The notes below the pieces were generated by a model, which saw only the letters and a program-made list of their open reading frames with translations, was not told the origin of the DNA and did no database searches. From the NCBI RefSeq assembly GCF_009363895.1, contig NZ_CP045434.1, forward strand, positions 620,001-684,000: a stretch of 64,000 bases of DNA. The letters run 5' to 3'. Made by a program: the position numbers and the translations under genes. This document shows, in pieces, positions 46,428-55,529 of the stretch; positions within the stretch are counted from its first letter, which is position 1; each line of letters starts with the position of its first letter. The DNA comes from Sphingomonas ginsengisoli An et al. 2013. Lineage in GTDB: Bacteria > Pseudomonadota > Alphaproteobacteria > Sphingomonadales > Sphingomonadaceae.

Positions 46428-47486
46428 ATGGCTGCCCGCGTGCTCTCAGCAGAACAGATGCTAGCGGATGGTGAGACACTCCGAGGGACACCTTGGCCAT
46501 TTGACGAGCTCGAAGCGGTAGACGCCTGCCCGGCCTGCGCCAGCCGGTCTCGCGCGCCGCTCTATGAAGATTTGTGGGATGCAAGCTACTTGGCAGCTCC
46601 CGGGCAATGGTCACTATGGCAATGCAGGGGTTGCCGTTCGGCATACCTCGACCCGCGGCCTTCATCGACCTCGCTAGGGCGGGCTTACGCGGGCTATTAT
46701 ACGCACTCGCAATCGTCGGAGGCGCCCACACCAGTAGGGCTAGGCGCAGCGGTCAAGCGAGCGCTTGCCAATGGCTATCGAAACTGGCGTTTCGGTGGAA
46801 GACGTCAGCCGGCCACCCCTTTAGGGAGCCTGATTGGCAGTTTGTTTCCGCGACTGCGCGAACATATCGACTACACCTTCCGCTATTTGCCCCGACCCGG
46901 TCCCAAGGCGCGCTTGCTTGATGTGGGTTGCGGCAATGGTCAGTGGTTGGAACAAGCGCGTTCGTCAGGCTGGCATGTCAGTGGTGTCGATTTCGATCAG
47001 TTCGCTGTAGTCCGCGCCCGAGCGGCCGGTCTGGACGTGCGGCTTGGTTCGATCGAAGCATGGGCTGACGCGGACGAAGTGTTCGACGCCGTTACCATGA
47101 GCCACGTGATTGAACATGTCCCAGACCCTGGCCAATTAGTCCGCGCCGCGTTCGATTTGTTGCAGCCCGGTGGCACGCTCTATATCGACACGCCCAATAT
47201 CGACGCCCCAACCCACGCGCGGTTCGGGCGGCTGTGGCGCGGTCTCGAGGCACCCCGTCACTTCATCATCCTTTCCGAACAGGCATTGCTGGGGCTGATC
47301 GAGGCTGCCGGCTTCGAGCGAGTAAAGCGCCATCGCGCGCCTGGAGCGACTGAGTTCTTGATAGCGGCGAGCGAGGCCATGCAACGCCGCGACGGCAGCA
47401 GCCGCACATCCGCGCCAACGCAGCAAAGCGAAGCGGACCTATCTCCCGAATTCCTCACGATTACCTGCCGACGTCCACCGCGCTAA
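46428..47486 (+). CDS. SAM-dependent class I methyltransferase with N-terminal zinc-ribbon-like region
   Basis: 352 residues. A CPAC...CRGC four-cysteine pair (about residues 27-67) precedes a Rossmann methyltransferase domain with RLLDVGCGNGQWLEQA (motif I), GVDFDQFAV and SHVIEHVPDPGQLV, as in the Methyltransf_23/SAM-zinc-ribbon families often found in polysaccharide and lipid loci. It begins 93 bases after tRNA-Ser; codon use appears less GC-biased than neighbours. The start at 46428 has a weak ribosome site. Target unknown. Confidence 0.82.
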   Translation: MAARVLSAEQMLADGETLRGTPWPFDELEAVDACPACASRSRAPLYEDLWDASYLAAPGQWSLWQCRGCRSAYLDPRPSSTSLGRAYAGYYTHSQSSEAPTPVGLGAAVKRALANGYRNWRFGGRRQPATPLGSLIGSLFPRLREHIDYTFRYLPRPGPKARLLDVGCGNGQWLEQARSSGWHVSGVDFDQFAVVRARAAGLDVRLGSIEAWADADEVFDAVTMSHVIEHVPDPGQLVRAAFDLLQPGGTLYIDTPNIDAPTHARFGRLWRGLEAPRHFIILSEQALLGLIEAAGFERVKRHRAPGATEFLIAASEAMQRRDGSSRTSAPTQQSEADLSPEFLTITCRRPPR

Positions 47487-47609
47487 TAGTTCCTCTTTGG
47501 CGACGGCGACGGTTGAGCCTGGCCGCGGCCACAACTAGAGAGTTGGTGAAGCGCGCTTAGGCTTGCCTATCGAGATGGGCGTCACAACCAGCGCAGTCTG
47601 GAGCTCGTC

Positions 47610-48296
47610 TTGCTTCTGTCAGGTTACGACCGCGTTCGCATCATCAACCTCGCCGACCGCAGCGATCGGCGAAACGAGATGATCGGCGAGTTGAGCCGCA
47701 TCGGTCTGTGGGGTCGACCGAACGTCAGTTTTAGCGACGCCACCCGTACTGCCGGGGCTGCGCCGTGGCGAAGCATTGGGGAGCATGGCTGCTACCTCAG
47801 TCACCTCCGGGTGCTTAGCGAAGCTGCGGAAGCCGAAGAGAGCGTGCTGTTGCTCGAGGACGATTGCGATTTCACTCGCGCCGCGACGAGCCAGCAGCCG
47901 GACGTCGACGTGTTGTGGGGCGGTTACACCCTCCGCGAAAAGCACATCGAAGGCGCACATTGCGTCGGTTTTTCGGCCCGCGCCGCGCAACGGTTAGTGC
48001 CCTATCTCACGGACTGGCTCGACCACCCTTCGCCACCGCCTGTCGATGGTGCCTACATCCTGTTCCTGCGCGACAATCCCGACTTATCGGTCCACGCCTG
48101 CTCGCCGATGCTGGCTGTGCAGCGCCCTTCCGATTCCGACATCGCCGGCGCTTTCGCCAGCGGTGGGAATCCCGCGTTGCTTCCGGCGATCCGCGTGGCC
48201 CGGGCTGGCAAGCGTTTCCTCAAACGCCGACTCAACATCCAGGGCCAGGGACAGGCCGCCTTCGAAGCCCTTGTCGAACGGCTGCGCGACGCCTGA
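47610..48296 (+). CDS. Glycosyltransferase family 25 (LPS biosynthesis-type)
   Basis: 228 residues. The GT25 pattern is visible as VRIINLADRSDRRNEM, GEHGCYLSHLRVLSEAA and VLLLEDDCDF, with the DDC acidic motif near residue 85. The C terminus is basic. It starts at a TTG (47610). GT25 enzymes add galactose or similar sugars to LPS or glycans. It lies between the methyltransferase and the secretion genes, which run the other way. Acceptor not predictable. Confidence 0.78.
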   Translation: MLLSGYDRVRIINLADRSDRRNEMIGELSRIGLWGRPNVSFSDATRTAGAAPWRSIGEHGCYLSHLRVLSEAAEAEESVLLLEDDCDFTRAATSQQPDVDVLWGGYTLREKHIEGAHCVGFSARAAQRLVPYLTDWLDHPSPPPVDGAYILFLRDNPDLSVHACSPMLAVQRPSDSDIAGAFASGGNPALLPAIRVARAGKRFLKRRLNIQGQGQAAFEALVERLRDA

Positions 48297-48310
48297 GCCG
48301 GAACCTACCC

Positions 48311-49726
48311 CTAATGCTCCCGCCCGAACCGGCGGAACGAGGCGGTCAGGGGGTCAAGCAGATAGGCCAGCGCGGTGCGCTTGCGGACGGGAATCTCGAC
48401 CGTTACCGGCATGCCCGCGCGGAGCTGGAAGTCGCGGCCGCGGACTTCCTTGAGGATGTCGAGCTGCGACTGGGGCACGATCACCGTCGCGGTGAAGTAG
48501 GTCTCGCCGGTCTTCTCGTCGGTGAAGCTGTCGGCCGAAACCCGCGTGACCTTGCCCTCGAGCGGCTGCAGCGCCCGCTCGTGAAGGAAATCGAACCGGA
48601 CGTAAGCGGTCTGGCCCGGCTGGAGGTCCTCGCCGTCGCTTGGCGCGATCCGCGCCTCGATCGTCATCGGCTGTCGATCAGGCACCACGTCCATCACGCG
48701 CTGTCCGGCCGCGATCACGCCGCCGGGGGTGAACACCTGGAGCCCGACGACGCTGCCGTCGACCGGGCTGCGAATCTCGGTGCGGGCAAGCTGGTCGCGC
48801 GCGGCGGTCAGCTTGGGCAGCACTTCGCTCAGGCTCGCCTCGACGTCGCGCAATTCGCTCGCACTGCGCTCATTGTAGGTGCTCGAGGCCTCCATCGATT
48901 GCAAACGGCTTTCGCTCGCCTGGTCGCGGGTCTGTGCCGCGGTCGCCAAATATTGCGCCCGCTGGCCCTGCAGTTCGGCGCGACTCCGCTCGAGCTGGCG
49001 GATCCGGCTCTGCGAGACGAAGCCCTTGGCGGCGACGTCGGCGAGCGAATTGAGCTCGTCGGTTACCGACTTGATCTGTTGGTCGAGCGCTGCGACCTGG
49101 CTCGAATAGCCTTGGCCCATACTGGTTGAGCCCGAGGTGCGCGTACTCAGCGCCCCGCGCTGCGCCCGCAGCACCTGCATGCGCGAATTGAGCTGGACTT
49201 GCTGAATGCGTAGCGCCTGCGCCGCGGCAGCGCGCTCTTCAGGCGTCGGCAACGAGGCGAATTCGACCGGCGTTTCGATCGAGCCGCTGCCGAGCTGCTC
49301 GGCACGCAGCCGCGCCCGCTGCGCCAGCAGAGTGATTGCCTGGCCGCTCAAGGCGCGTTCCTGCGCCTCAACGTCGGCGGCGGCGAGCTTGATCAGCACC
49401 TGACCTTTGCTCACTCGCTGGCCTTCGTGGACCAGTAGCTGGCCGACCACGCCGCCGTCGCGATGCTGAACCGTCTGGCGCTGGCCAGAGACGACCAGCT
49501 TGCCGCCGGCCATGACAGCGGCATCGAGCGGCGCCAGCGCGGCCCAGCCAAGAAACAGGACGAAGAAGATGATCGCGACGATCGCGCCGAGGCGGATGTC
49601 GTGCGACGGCTCGTCCTCGGTCAGCTCGGCGGGCTGGTTGACCCGCGCCAAGATCGAAGCGAACGGCCCGGGGGCCGCGGGCAGGTTGCGGTCGCCGTCG
49701 TCGGCGTTGGCTTCGGTCGTCAGCAT
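48311..49726 (-). CDS. Type I secretion periplasmic adaptor (HlyD/PrsE family)
   Basis: 471 residues. One inner-membrane segment (IRLGAIVAIIFFVLFLGWA) after a 45-residue cytoplasmic N terminus, then a lipoyl/barrel-sandwich half (GQRQTVQHRDGGVVGQLL), a long coiled-coil hairpin (about residues 120-300) and a C-terminal RIAPSDGEDLQPGQTAYVRF/DFLHERALQPLEGKV beta-barrel. It links the ATPase PrtD to an outer-membrane TolC-like channel, which is not in this window. It overlaps the ATPase gene by one base. Confidence 0.93.
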   Translation of the reverse strand: MLTTEANADDGDRNLPAAPGPFASILARVNQPAELTEDEPSHDIRLGAIVAIIFFVLFLGWAALAPLDAAVMAGGKLVVSGQRQTVQHRDGGVVGQLLVHEGQRVSKGQVLIKLAAADVEAQERALSGQAITLLAQRARLRAEQLGSGSIETPVEFASLPTPEERAAAAQALRIQQVQLNSRMQVLRAQRGALSTRTSGSTSMGQGYSSQVAALDQQIKSVTDELNSLADVAAKGFVSQSRIRQLERSRAELQGQRAQYLATAAQTRDQASESRLQSMEASSTYNERSASELRDVEASLSEVLPKLTAARDQLARTEIRSPVDGSVVGLQVFTPGGVIAAGQRVMDVVPDRQPMTIEARIAPSDGEDLQPGQTAYVRFDFLHERALQPLEGKVTRVSADSFTDEKTGETYFTATVIVPQSQLDILKEVRGRDFQLRAGMPVTVEIPVRKRTALAYLLDPLTASFRRFGREH

Positions 49727-51459
49727 CAGGAAGCCGCTCCCTTCTGTTGGGCCGCGATCGGCTGCCGCGGGGGCGCGATCTTGGCCAGCACCTCGTCGCG
49801 CGGACCGTAGGCCGCAAGCCGGCCCGCCTGGATCACCATCAGCCGGTCGACGATCGGCAACATACTCATCCGGTGCGCCACCAGGATCACCGTGGTGCCG
49901 TTGTTCTTGGCCAGCTCAAGGCAGCGGGCGAGTTCATGGTCACCTTCGGCGTCGAGGTTGGAATTTGGTTCGTCGAGGATCAGCACCGCCGGCCCGCGGA
50001 ACAGCGCGCGCGCCAAGGCGACCCGCTGACTTTGCCCGGCCGACAGCCCCTGCCCGCCCAGCCCGAGCATCGTGTCATAGCCGCCGGGCAGTCGCTGGAT
50101 GAGGTCATGCGCGCCGGCCGCGGTGGCGGCGGCGATGACGTCGGTGTCGATCAGCCCGCGATCCTCGCCGAGCCGATTGCGGAAGCGGGCGATATTCTCC
50201 TTGATCGTCCCGCTGAATAGCGCGGCTTCCTGCGGCATGAAGCCGACATGCTCGGCCAGGCGCTCGGGATCCCAATTGCGCTGATCGGCGCCGTCGAAGC
50301 GGATCACGCCATGCTCGGTCGAGACCGCGCCGGCGAGCGCCCGCACCAGCGTCGACTTGCCCGCCCCACTCGGTCCGACGATCGCGACGACTTCGCCAGC
50401 GGGTATCTCGAAGCTGATGTTGTTGAGAATGGGTTCGCGGGTCGGTGAGAAGACGTGGAGCTGCTCGACCTCGAGCCGGCCGGCCGGACGCGGCAGCTGG
50501 GTGTGCGCGAACTCGGGCGGGGTCTCGTCGAGCAGGCGGTTGAGCGTTCGCCAGGCGCCGCGCGCCGACAGGATGGTGCGCCAGTTGCCGACCAGCTGGT
50601 CGATCGGCGATAGCGCACGGCCGACAATCAGCGAGCCGGCGAAGATCGCGCCCGGGCTGATCTTGCCGTCGATCGCGAGCAGTGCGCCGATCCCGAGCGC
50701 GAGCGACTGGAGCAACTGGCGGAAGGTCTTGGAAGCAGTGGTCACCCCGCTCGCGGCCATGCTGGCGTCGGTCTGCAGCCGCATCATGGTCGAGCGCTGC
50801 GACAGGTGGCTGGCCACCATCGCCTCGCGCATCCCGAGCGCGCGGACGACGTCGGCCGAGCCGACAATCGTCTCGAAATCGGCATAGGCCCGGCCGGCGG
50901 CCTCATTGGCGCGCTGCAGGCGGTCGCGGGTTACCTGCTCGTTGAGCCAGGCGAGCGCGATCACGATCGCTGCTCCGACCAGCGCCAGCACGCCCAGCCA
51001 CGGGCTGAGCAGGAAGGCCACGAACACATAGACCGGCATCCATGGGGCATCGAGCACGGCGATGATCGCCGGGCCGGTCAGCGCCTGGCGCAACGTGTCG
51101 AATTCCCGCACCGCTTGGCGCGATAGACGCTGCCCGCCTGGATCGGAGCGTGCCAGCGTCGCGTCGAAGATCGCCCCCGACAGCAGCCGGTCGAGCCGCA
51201 CCCCCGCGCGCACCAGCAGCCGCGAGCGGATCACGTCCAGCGACGACAGCGTCAGCAAAGCAAACAGCAGCATCAGGGTCAGCAGCAGCAGGGTGGCCCC
51301 GCCGCGGGTCGGCACCACCCGCTCGTAGACCTGCAGCATGTAGATCATGGGCACGAGGTAGAGCAGGTTGGCGAGCGCGCTGAAGAACAGCGCATAGCCG
51401 AAGTGACGCTTGCACGCCTTGAGCGCGCGGCCGATCGCCTCATTCATCTCGATCTTCAT
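49726..51459 (-). CDS. Type I secretion ABC transporter, permease/ATPase (PrtD family)
   Basis: 577 residues. Two predicted membrane segments near 20-70 and further ones to about 290, then an ATPase domain with VAIVGPSGAGKSTLVRAL, FMPQEAALFSGTIKEN, the signature GLSAGQSQRVALARAL and VLILDEPNSNLDAEG. There is no N-terminal C39-like peptidase, so cargo is probably not cleaved. The ATG at 51459 (MKIEMNEAIG) is chosen because GGGGAGTGG lies just upstream. It is downstream of the GH74-like gene, its likely cargo. Confidence 0.93.
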   Translation of the reverse strand: MKIEMNEAIGRALKACKRHFGYALFFSALANLLYLVPMIYMLQVYERVVPTRGGATLLLLTLMLLFALLTLSSLDVIRSRLLVRAGVRLDRLLSGAIFDATLARSDPGGQRLSRQAVREFDTLRQALTGPAIIAVLDAPWMPVYVFVAFLLSPWLGVLALVGAAIVIALAWLNEQVTRDRLQRANEAAGRAYADFETIVGSADVVRALGMREAMVASHLSQRSTMMRLQTDASMAASGVTTASKTFRQLLQSLALGIGALLAIDGKISPGAIFAGSLIVGRALSPIDQLVGNWRTILSARGAWRTLNRLLDETPPEFAHTQLPRPAGRLEVEQLHVFSPTREPILNNISFEIPAGEVVAIVGPSGAGKSTLVRALAGAVSTEHGVIRFDGADQRNWDPERLAEHVGFMPQEAALFSGTIKENIARFRNRLGEDRGLIDTDVIAAATAAGAHDLIQRLPGGYDTMLGLGGQGLSAGQSQRVALARALFRGPAVLILDEPNSNLDAEGDHELARCLELAKNNGTTVILVAHRMSMLPIVDRLMVIQAGRLAAYGPRDEVLAKIAPPRQPIAAQQKGAAS

Positions 51460-51623
51460 CGAGTTCCACTCCCCGCCCACTCACGGCATCGGCCACCGCT
51501 CAACGGGCCGAATCCGCGCCCTGCTAGAGACTTTCGCCCGGCAAAAAAAGAAAAGTTTTCAGTTTGATGCCGGCTGTCGGCGAGCCGTCGCTCGCAACCG
51601 ATGAATGGCTTCGCGGGCAGCTA

Positions 51624-51664
51624 TTCGGAGGAGTGTCGCAGCGGTCACCGGACACTCCTCCGAA
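51624..51664. terminator. Strong hairpin 3' of the GH74-like gene
   Basis: TTCGGAGGAGTGTC (51624-51637) is the exact reverse complement of GACACTCCTCCGAA (51651-51664): a 14-pair stem with a 13-base loop. It starts nine bases after the stop of the large minus-strand gene. No T run follows in that direction, so a role in mRNA 3'-end protection or attenuation before the prtD operon is as likely as termination. Confidence 0.7.
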
Positions 51665-51672
51665 AAGACAGA

Positions 51673-54600
51673 TCAATAAGCCAACCAGTGATGGCCGATC
51701 GGACTGTGCCCACTGCCGATAAGGTCGATTCCCGCGGTCGTGACACTCTGGTGGAGCATCGAGCCCGCATCGACATCGGTCACCGCGGTAACCGTCAGCG
51801 GATCACTGTACTTGAGCGACACCACCGGCTCGCTGATCGTGGTCGTCGAAACGAGATGGTCGGCCGAGACCAGCGTGGTCCCAATCAGCGAGCTGGTGTC
51901 GAACAGCTGGCTGGCAGCCAGGGCCAGCTTGCTGACATGGCCGGTGTCCCCGCCGGCGATCGTGCTGTCGGCCGCCGTGGTCACCGTATAGCTGCTCATC
52001 ACCGCGGCCTTGACCCCCTTCTGGGTCGAGATCGTCAGATAGAAGCCGGCGGAAGTCACGCTGTGCTGTCCTGCCGAATCCTCGACCTGGCTGGTGTAGA
52101 CATGGGCGCCCTTGCCGACCCCCTTATCGGCGAAGCTCCAGTCGGTCCCCGTCACGCTGGCCGCGCCGATGCGCACCCCGTCACGATAGATGACCAGCTG
52201 CTCACCGGTGCTGAGCGACGAGGAAAGCGTGCCCTTGAGCAACGGCGAGGTATCGTCGGTTGTTGCGCCGGTCAGCAGATTGCCCTTCATCGAGCCGAAG
52301 TCGTCGACTGCCAACTTGATCAGAGACACCTCGGTCGGCGCCACGCTCTTGACCTGCAGCGCGAAGGCGGTGGCCGCCGCACCCTGGTTGCCGGCGGCAT
52401 CCTCGACCCGCGCAACATAGCTGTGCTGGCCGTCGGCGACGTTGCTGTCGGCGTAGGACCAGCCGCTGCCCGATACCGTTGCAGCGCCGAGGCGGACGCC
52501 GTCGCGGTAAACGATCAGCTGCTCGTCCGAGCCCAGCGCCGCAGAAACGGTTCCCCGGATCAGCGGCGAATGGTCGTCAGTCGTGGCGCCGCTGGCGAGG
52601 GTGCCGGTGACTGAGCCAAAATCGTCTACGGCCGACGAGACCGAGACATTCTGGGTCGGCGCGGTGGCGTCGACGCGCAGGTTGAACGCCGGTGAGAACA
52701 CTCCGTTGAGACCGCTCGTCGATTCCACCCGCACGGTGTAATTATGGCTTCCGTCGCTCGCCCCCGGATCGGTGATCGACCAGCCGGATCCGCTGATGGC
52801 GGCCACGCCAATCTTCACCCCGTCACGATAAACCGCCAGCGACTGGTCGCTGGACAGGGCCGCCGACAAAATGCCGTGGAGCACCGGAGTCTTGTCGTTG
52901 GTCAGCGCCCCGGTCGCCAAGGTAACGTTGTGCGCGTCGTCGGTGGCATTGACGATCGACGCCTGCGTGGTGGGCGTCGTGTTGCTCGGAGCGGTCACCG
53001 CTGGCTGGGTGCCCGACGAGCCGTTGATATCGAGGTAGGCGTAACCCGACCCACCGAAGCCGATGTAGACCCGACCGAACTGGTCCATGTCGCCCGACAC
53101 TAGCTTGACGCCGTCAAGGCTGCCCATCGGGTGGTCGCCGATCTGAGTCCAGCTGTTGCCGTCGTCGCTCGAATACCAGATGCCGTATTTGCCGCTAACG
53201 GTGCCGACAACAAAGACAGTGGCTGGCCCTCCCGGCGTCGCCGCCGCGCCATAGCCGAACGTCGTCGCCGAGACGTTGGCGACTTGCTGCCAAGTCGCAC
53301 CACCGTCCTTCGAATGCATCAGGGGCAACATGCCCGGCTGAACAGTGCCGTCGCTTCCCTGCGGCCCTGACGTGAAGAACAGTTCACCGGCCGATCCCGG
53401 GACTGCTTCCATCTTGGCATTCCAGTAGGACCAGTCCTCAACCTGCCCGCTGAACACCTTGGTCCAGCTCGCGCCACCGTCCGACGACTTATAGACACCG
53501 CTGTTGGTGTCGTAGAAATAGAAGGTGTTCGGCAAGACGCGATCGGCCGTGATCACCGTGCGGCTCAGGTAGTAAGACGGAAAGACCTTGCTCCAGTCGG
53601 AAATCCCCGGAACGCTGATGTTGGTCCAGGTCTTGCCGCCATCAAGGGTGTAAGCCGGCGGCTGATTGCCCGCCGCTACCCAGATGAAGTTGGTGGTCGA
53701 GGCCGCAGCGATGCTGCCACCCACCGTGTCTTTTGCCCAAGTCGGAAGACCTTCGAACTTCTGCCAAGTTTTTCCGCCATCCGCCGAGAAGCCGGAATTC
53801 TCCACCCCAAACCAGTCCGAGATGCCGACCATGAAGGAGGGTGTGCTCGAGGCGTAATCGATCGACCAACCGGCCGAAAAGTCGCCGCCGCTATAGGTCG
53901 TCGGATACGCGTCAGGGTTCGTCACATCGAAGAACGCGCGATCCCACGAGGCGAATACCGGATCGCCACCGGCACCGGCGATGATCTCGTTAGCGACCAG
54001 TTGCTCAATCCCCATGCTATGGGAATGCCAGGCTACGCTGTCGCTCCACGTCATGGAGTGATCGGGCAGTGTGGTGGACCAGACGCCGACGCCAGCCGAT
54101 TGCCAGAGCTGGCCCGGCACTTTCGGGTCGAAAACGATTGCGCCGGACGACATGTAGTTGCCGCTCTGATCGAGCCATTTGACGTCGTTGGTGGCGTCGA
54201 GCGAAGAATTCCAGATCCATCCGCTCCAGGTCGCGCCCCCGTCCCTGCTGTCCTGGATGCTGCCGCCCGGCGTGGTGACCACAATGTGATTCTGATCGAA
54301 CGGGTCGATGGCCACGGCGTGGACACTGCCGCTGATCAGCTTGGTCCAAGTGCCATGGGAGAATTTCCAGAGCGACTGATCGGAATTGCCGGTCGCATAA
54401 TAGTCGCCGCTGGCGGTGATCGCCGCCGTGGCGATGTCAGTCGGGCCACCGATCGCCTTCCAGGTGGTGCCGTTGTCGGTGCTTGCGTAAACCCCGCTCC
54501 CAGCAGTGCCGACATAAACAGTCGAGCCTTGGATGGTGATCCCGGTCAGCCCGGTATCGCCGGTGTTCGTGCCCTGTGGAACCGCCGAAATCTTCTGCCA

Positions 54601-55053
54601 GGTCGAACCGCCGTCGCGCGTAACCCACAGGCCGTCATGCTGGGTACCCGCATAGACGATATTGGGATTGGTCGGATCGATGGCCATCTTCTGGCCATTC
54701 ATCCGGTTGTCCTGATTGGGCAGGTCGGTGATGACTGGGAAGGTGGTCTTGACCCAGTTCTGACCCTTGTCGACGCTTTTGTAGATGCCGTCACCCATCT
54801 CCATGTAGAAGATGTTCGAATTGCTTGCCGAGACCCTCAATTCGTACACGCCAGCCGAATAGAAGGTGCCTGCGGGCATACTGGCAACAGTGACGATCTG
54901 GGTCCAGGCCGTGCCATTCCACAGGTAGGCGCCATAAGTGTCGGTACGCCCGACCATCGTCCCGTCCGGAGCAATGTCGATGCTGGTGATCCACCCACCC
55001 GCACCGATATTCACCGGCTTCCAGGCAGCATCCATTGCGGAAATCGTACCCAT
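51673..55053 (-). CDS. Large leaderless GH74-like beta-propeller protein with Ig-like repeats, putative type I secretion cargo
   Basis: 1126 residues, no N-terminal signal. Residues 1-690 form GH74-like propellers with nine Asp boxes (for example SADGGKTW, SSDGGASW); RTDTYGAYLW (Asp38) and WDRAFF (Asp371) match by eye the two GH74 lobes carrying catalytic Asp. Three Ig-like repeats (about 690-1008) each contain a YRDGV(K/R)(I/L)G segment and an SP(L/V)-type edge. The last 118 residues are Ser/Thr/Val-rich and resemble a type I signal; no RTX repeats are seen. The prtD-prsE pair lies directly downstream. The ATG at 55053 has GGTGGAG six bases upstream. Possible substrate: a polysaccharide. Confidence 0.85.
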   Translation of the reverse strand: MGTISAMDAAWKPVNIGAGGWITSIDIAPDGTMVGRTDTYGAYLWNGTAWTQIVTVASMPAGTFYSAGVYELRVSASNSNIFYMEMGDGIYKSVDKGQNWVKTTFPVITDLPNQDNRMNGQKMAIDPTNPNIVYAGTQHDGLWVTRDGGSTWQKISAVPQGTNTGDTGLTGITIQGSTVYVGTAGSGVYASTDNGTTWKAIGGPTDIATAAITASGDYYATGNSDQSLWKFSHGTWTKLISGSVHAVAIDPFDQNHIVVTTPGGSIQDSRDGGATWSGWIWNSSLDATNDVKWLDQSGNYMSSGAIVFDPKVPGQLWQSAGVGVWSTTLPDHSMTWSDSVAWHSHSMGIEQLVANEIIAGAGGDPVFASWDRAFFDVTNPDAYPTTYSGGDFSAGWSIDYASSTPSFMVGISDWFGVENSGFSADGGKTWQKFEGLPTWAKDTVGGSIAAASTTNFIWVAAGNQPPAYTLDGGKTWTNISVPGISDWSKVFPSYYLSRTVITADRVLPNTFYFYDTNSGVYKSSDGGASWTKVFSGQVEDWSYWNAKMEAVPGSAGELFFTSGPQGSDGTVQPGMLPLMHSKDGGATWQQVANVSATTFGYGAAATPGGPATVFVVGTVSGKYGIWYSSDDGNSWTQIGDHPMGSLDGVKLVSGDMDQFGRVYIGFGGSGYAYLDINGSSGTQPAVTAPSNTTPTTQASIVNATDDAHNVTLATGALTNDKTPVLHGILSAALSSDQSLAVYRDGVKIGVAAISGSGWSITDPGASDGSHNYTVRVESTSGLNGVFSPAFNLRVDATAPTQNVSVSSAVDDFGSVTGTLASGATTDDHSPLIRGTVSAALGSDEQLIVYRDGVRLGAATVSGSGWSYADSNVADGQHSYVARVEDAAGNQGAAATAFALQVKSVAPTEVSLIKLAVDDFGSMKGNLLTGATTDDTSPLLKGTLSSSLSTGEQLVIYRDGVRIGAASVTGTDWSFADKGVGKGAHVYTSQVEDSAGQHSVTSAGFYLTISTQKGVKAAVMSSYTVTTAADSTIAGGDTGHVSKLALAASQLFDTSSLIGTTLVSADHLVSTTTISEPVVSLKYSDPLTVTAVTDVDAGSMLHQSVTTAGIDLIGSGHSPIGHHWLAY

Positions 55054-55529
55054 TAAAATCTCCACCCTCCCCGACGGAGTTGCGGCGCGACTGGCCGCGG
55101 TTTGACATCGGGCTCGAAGGTGGAAGTGCGGCCGAAAGGGTTAAGATTCGCCTTTGCCGCGAATAACCTCTCGGTAACTTCTCATGTCTGTGATTGAGTC
55201 ATTCACCCGGCGCAGGAAGCCCCGAGAGAGCCGCCCCCGACCCTCGCCCCGAAACGGCGCTAAACCGCGGGCTCGTCAGGACCAGTGCGGACCTAATTAG
55301 TTATCGGTGAGCTCCCGCGAACCATCGGCGAAACGAGTGCAGTGCAGCATTAAAGTGGTTCGGTATTTAACCGCCACCTAATCGCGCAAGTCGTTGGCTT
55401 GATCTACATCAAGTCCTGCATTCCTGTGCGCTCTAAGTCATCGCGTTTCGACTCGAACCGCAATGCCTTCGCCACCGGGAATCCGGTGCCGTGCTGGCGG
55501 GGGTGGCGCCGTCACCGTAGCGGGACTAA
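55054..55529. other. 476-base intergenic region between the GH74-like gene and gcdH
   Basis: Divergent promoter region. No open frame with coding character was found. It contains AT-richer patches (for example CCTAATTAGTTATCGG near 55292 and GTATTTAACC near 55362) and a perfect FNR/FixK-type site at 55399-55412. Confidence 0.6.
55399..55412. promoter_or_regulatory. FNR/FixK-type binding site
   Basis: TTGATCTACATCAA matches the TTGAT-N4-ATCAA consensus of FNR/FixK/FnrL regulators exactly, with perfect dyad symmetry. It is centred 125 bases upstream of the gcdH start and about 350 bases upstream of the GH74-like gene, so it may control either or both. The regulator itself is not in the window. 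Confidence 0.72.

Noticed and set aside
51673..52030. RTX calcium-binding repeats in the cargo C terminus
   Set aside because: No GGxGxDxUx nonapeptides are present; only single GGD-type fragments.
51601..52614. 337-codon plus-strand frame inside the GH74-like gene
   Set aside because: Antisense frame of the Ig-like repeat region; its composition mirrors the coding strand and no motif is recognisable.
52030..52980. Three similar DNA blocks that look like a repeat array
   Set aside because: They encode Ig-like repeats in frame, are about 310 bases long and only partly identical; not CRISPR.
54001..55056. 351-codon plus-strand frame
   Set aside because: Shadow of the N-terminal propeller of the GH74-like gene, which has clear Asp boxes on the minus strand.
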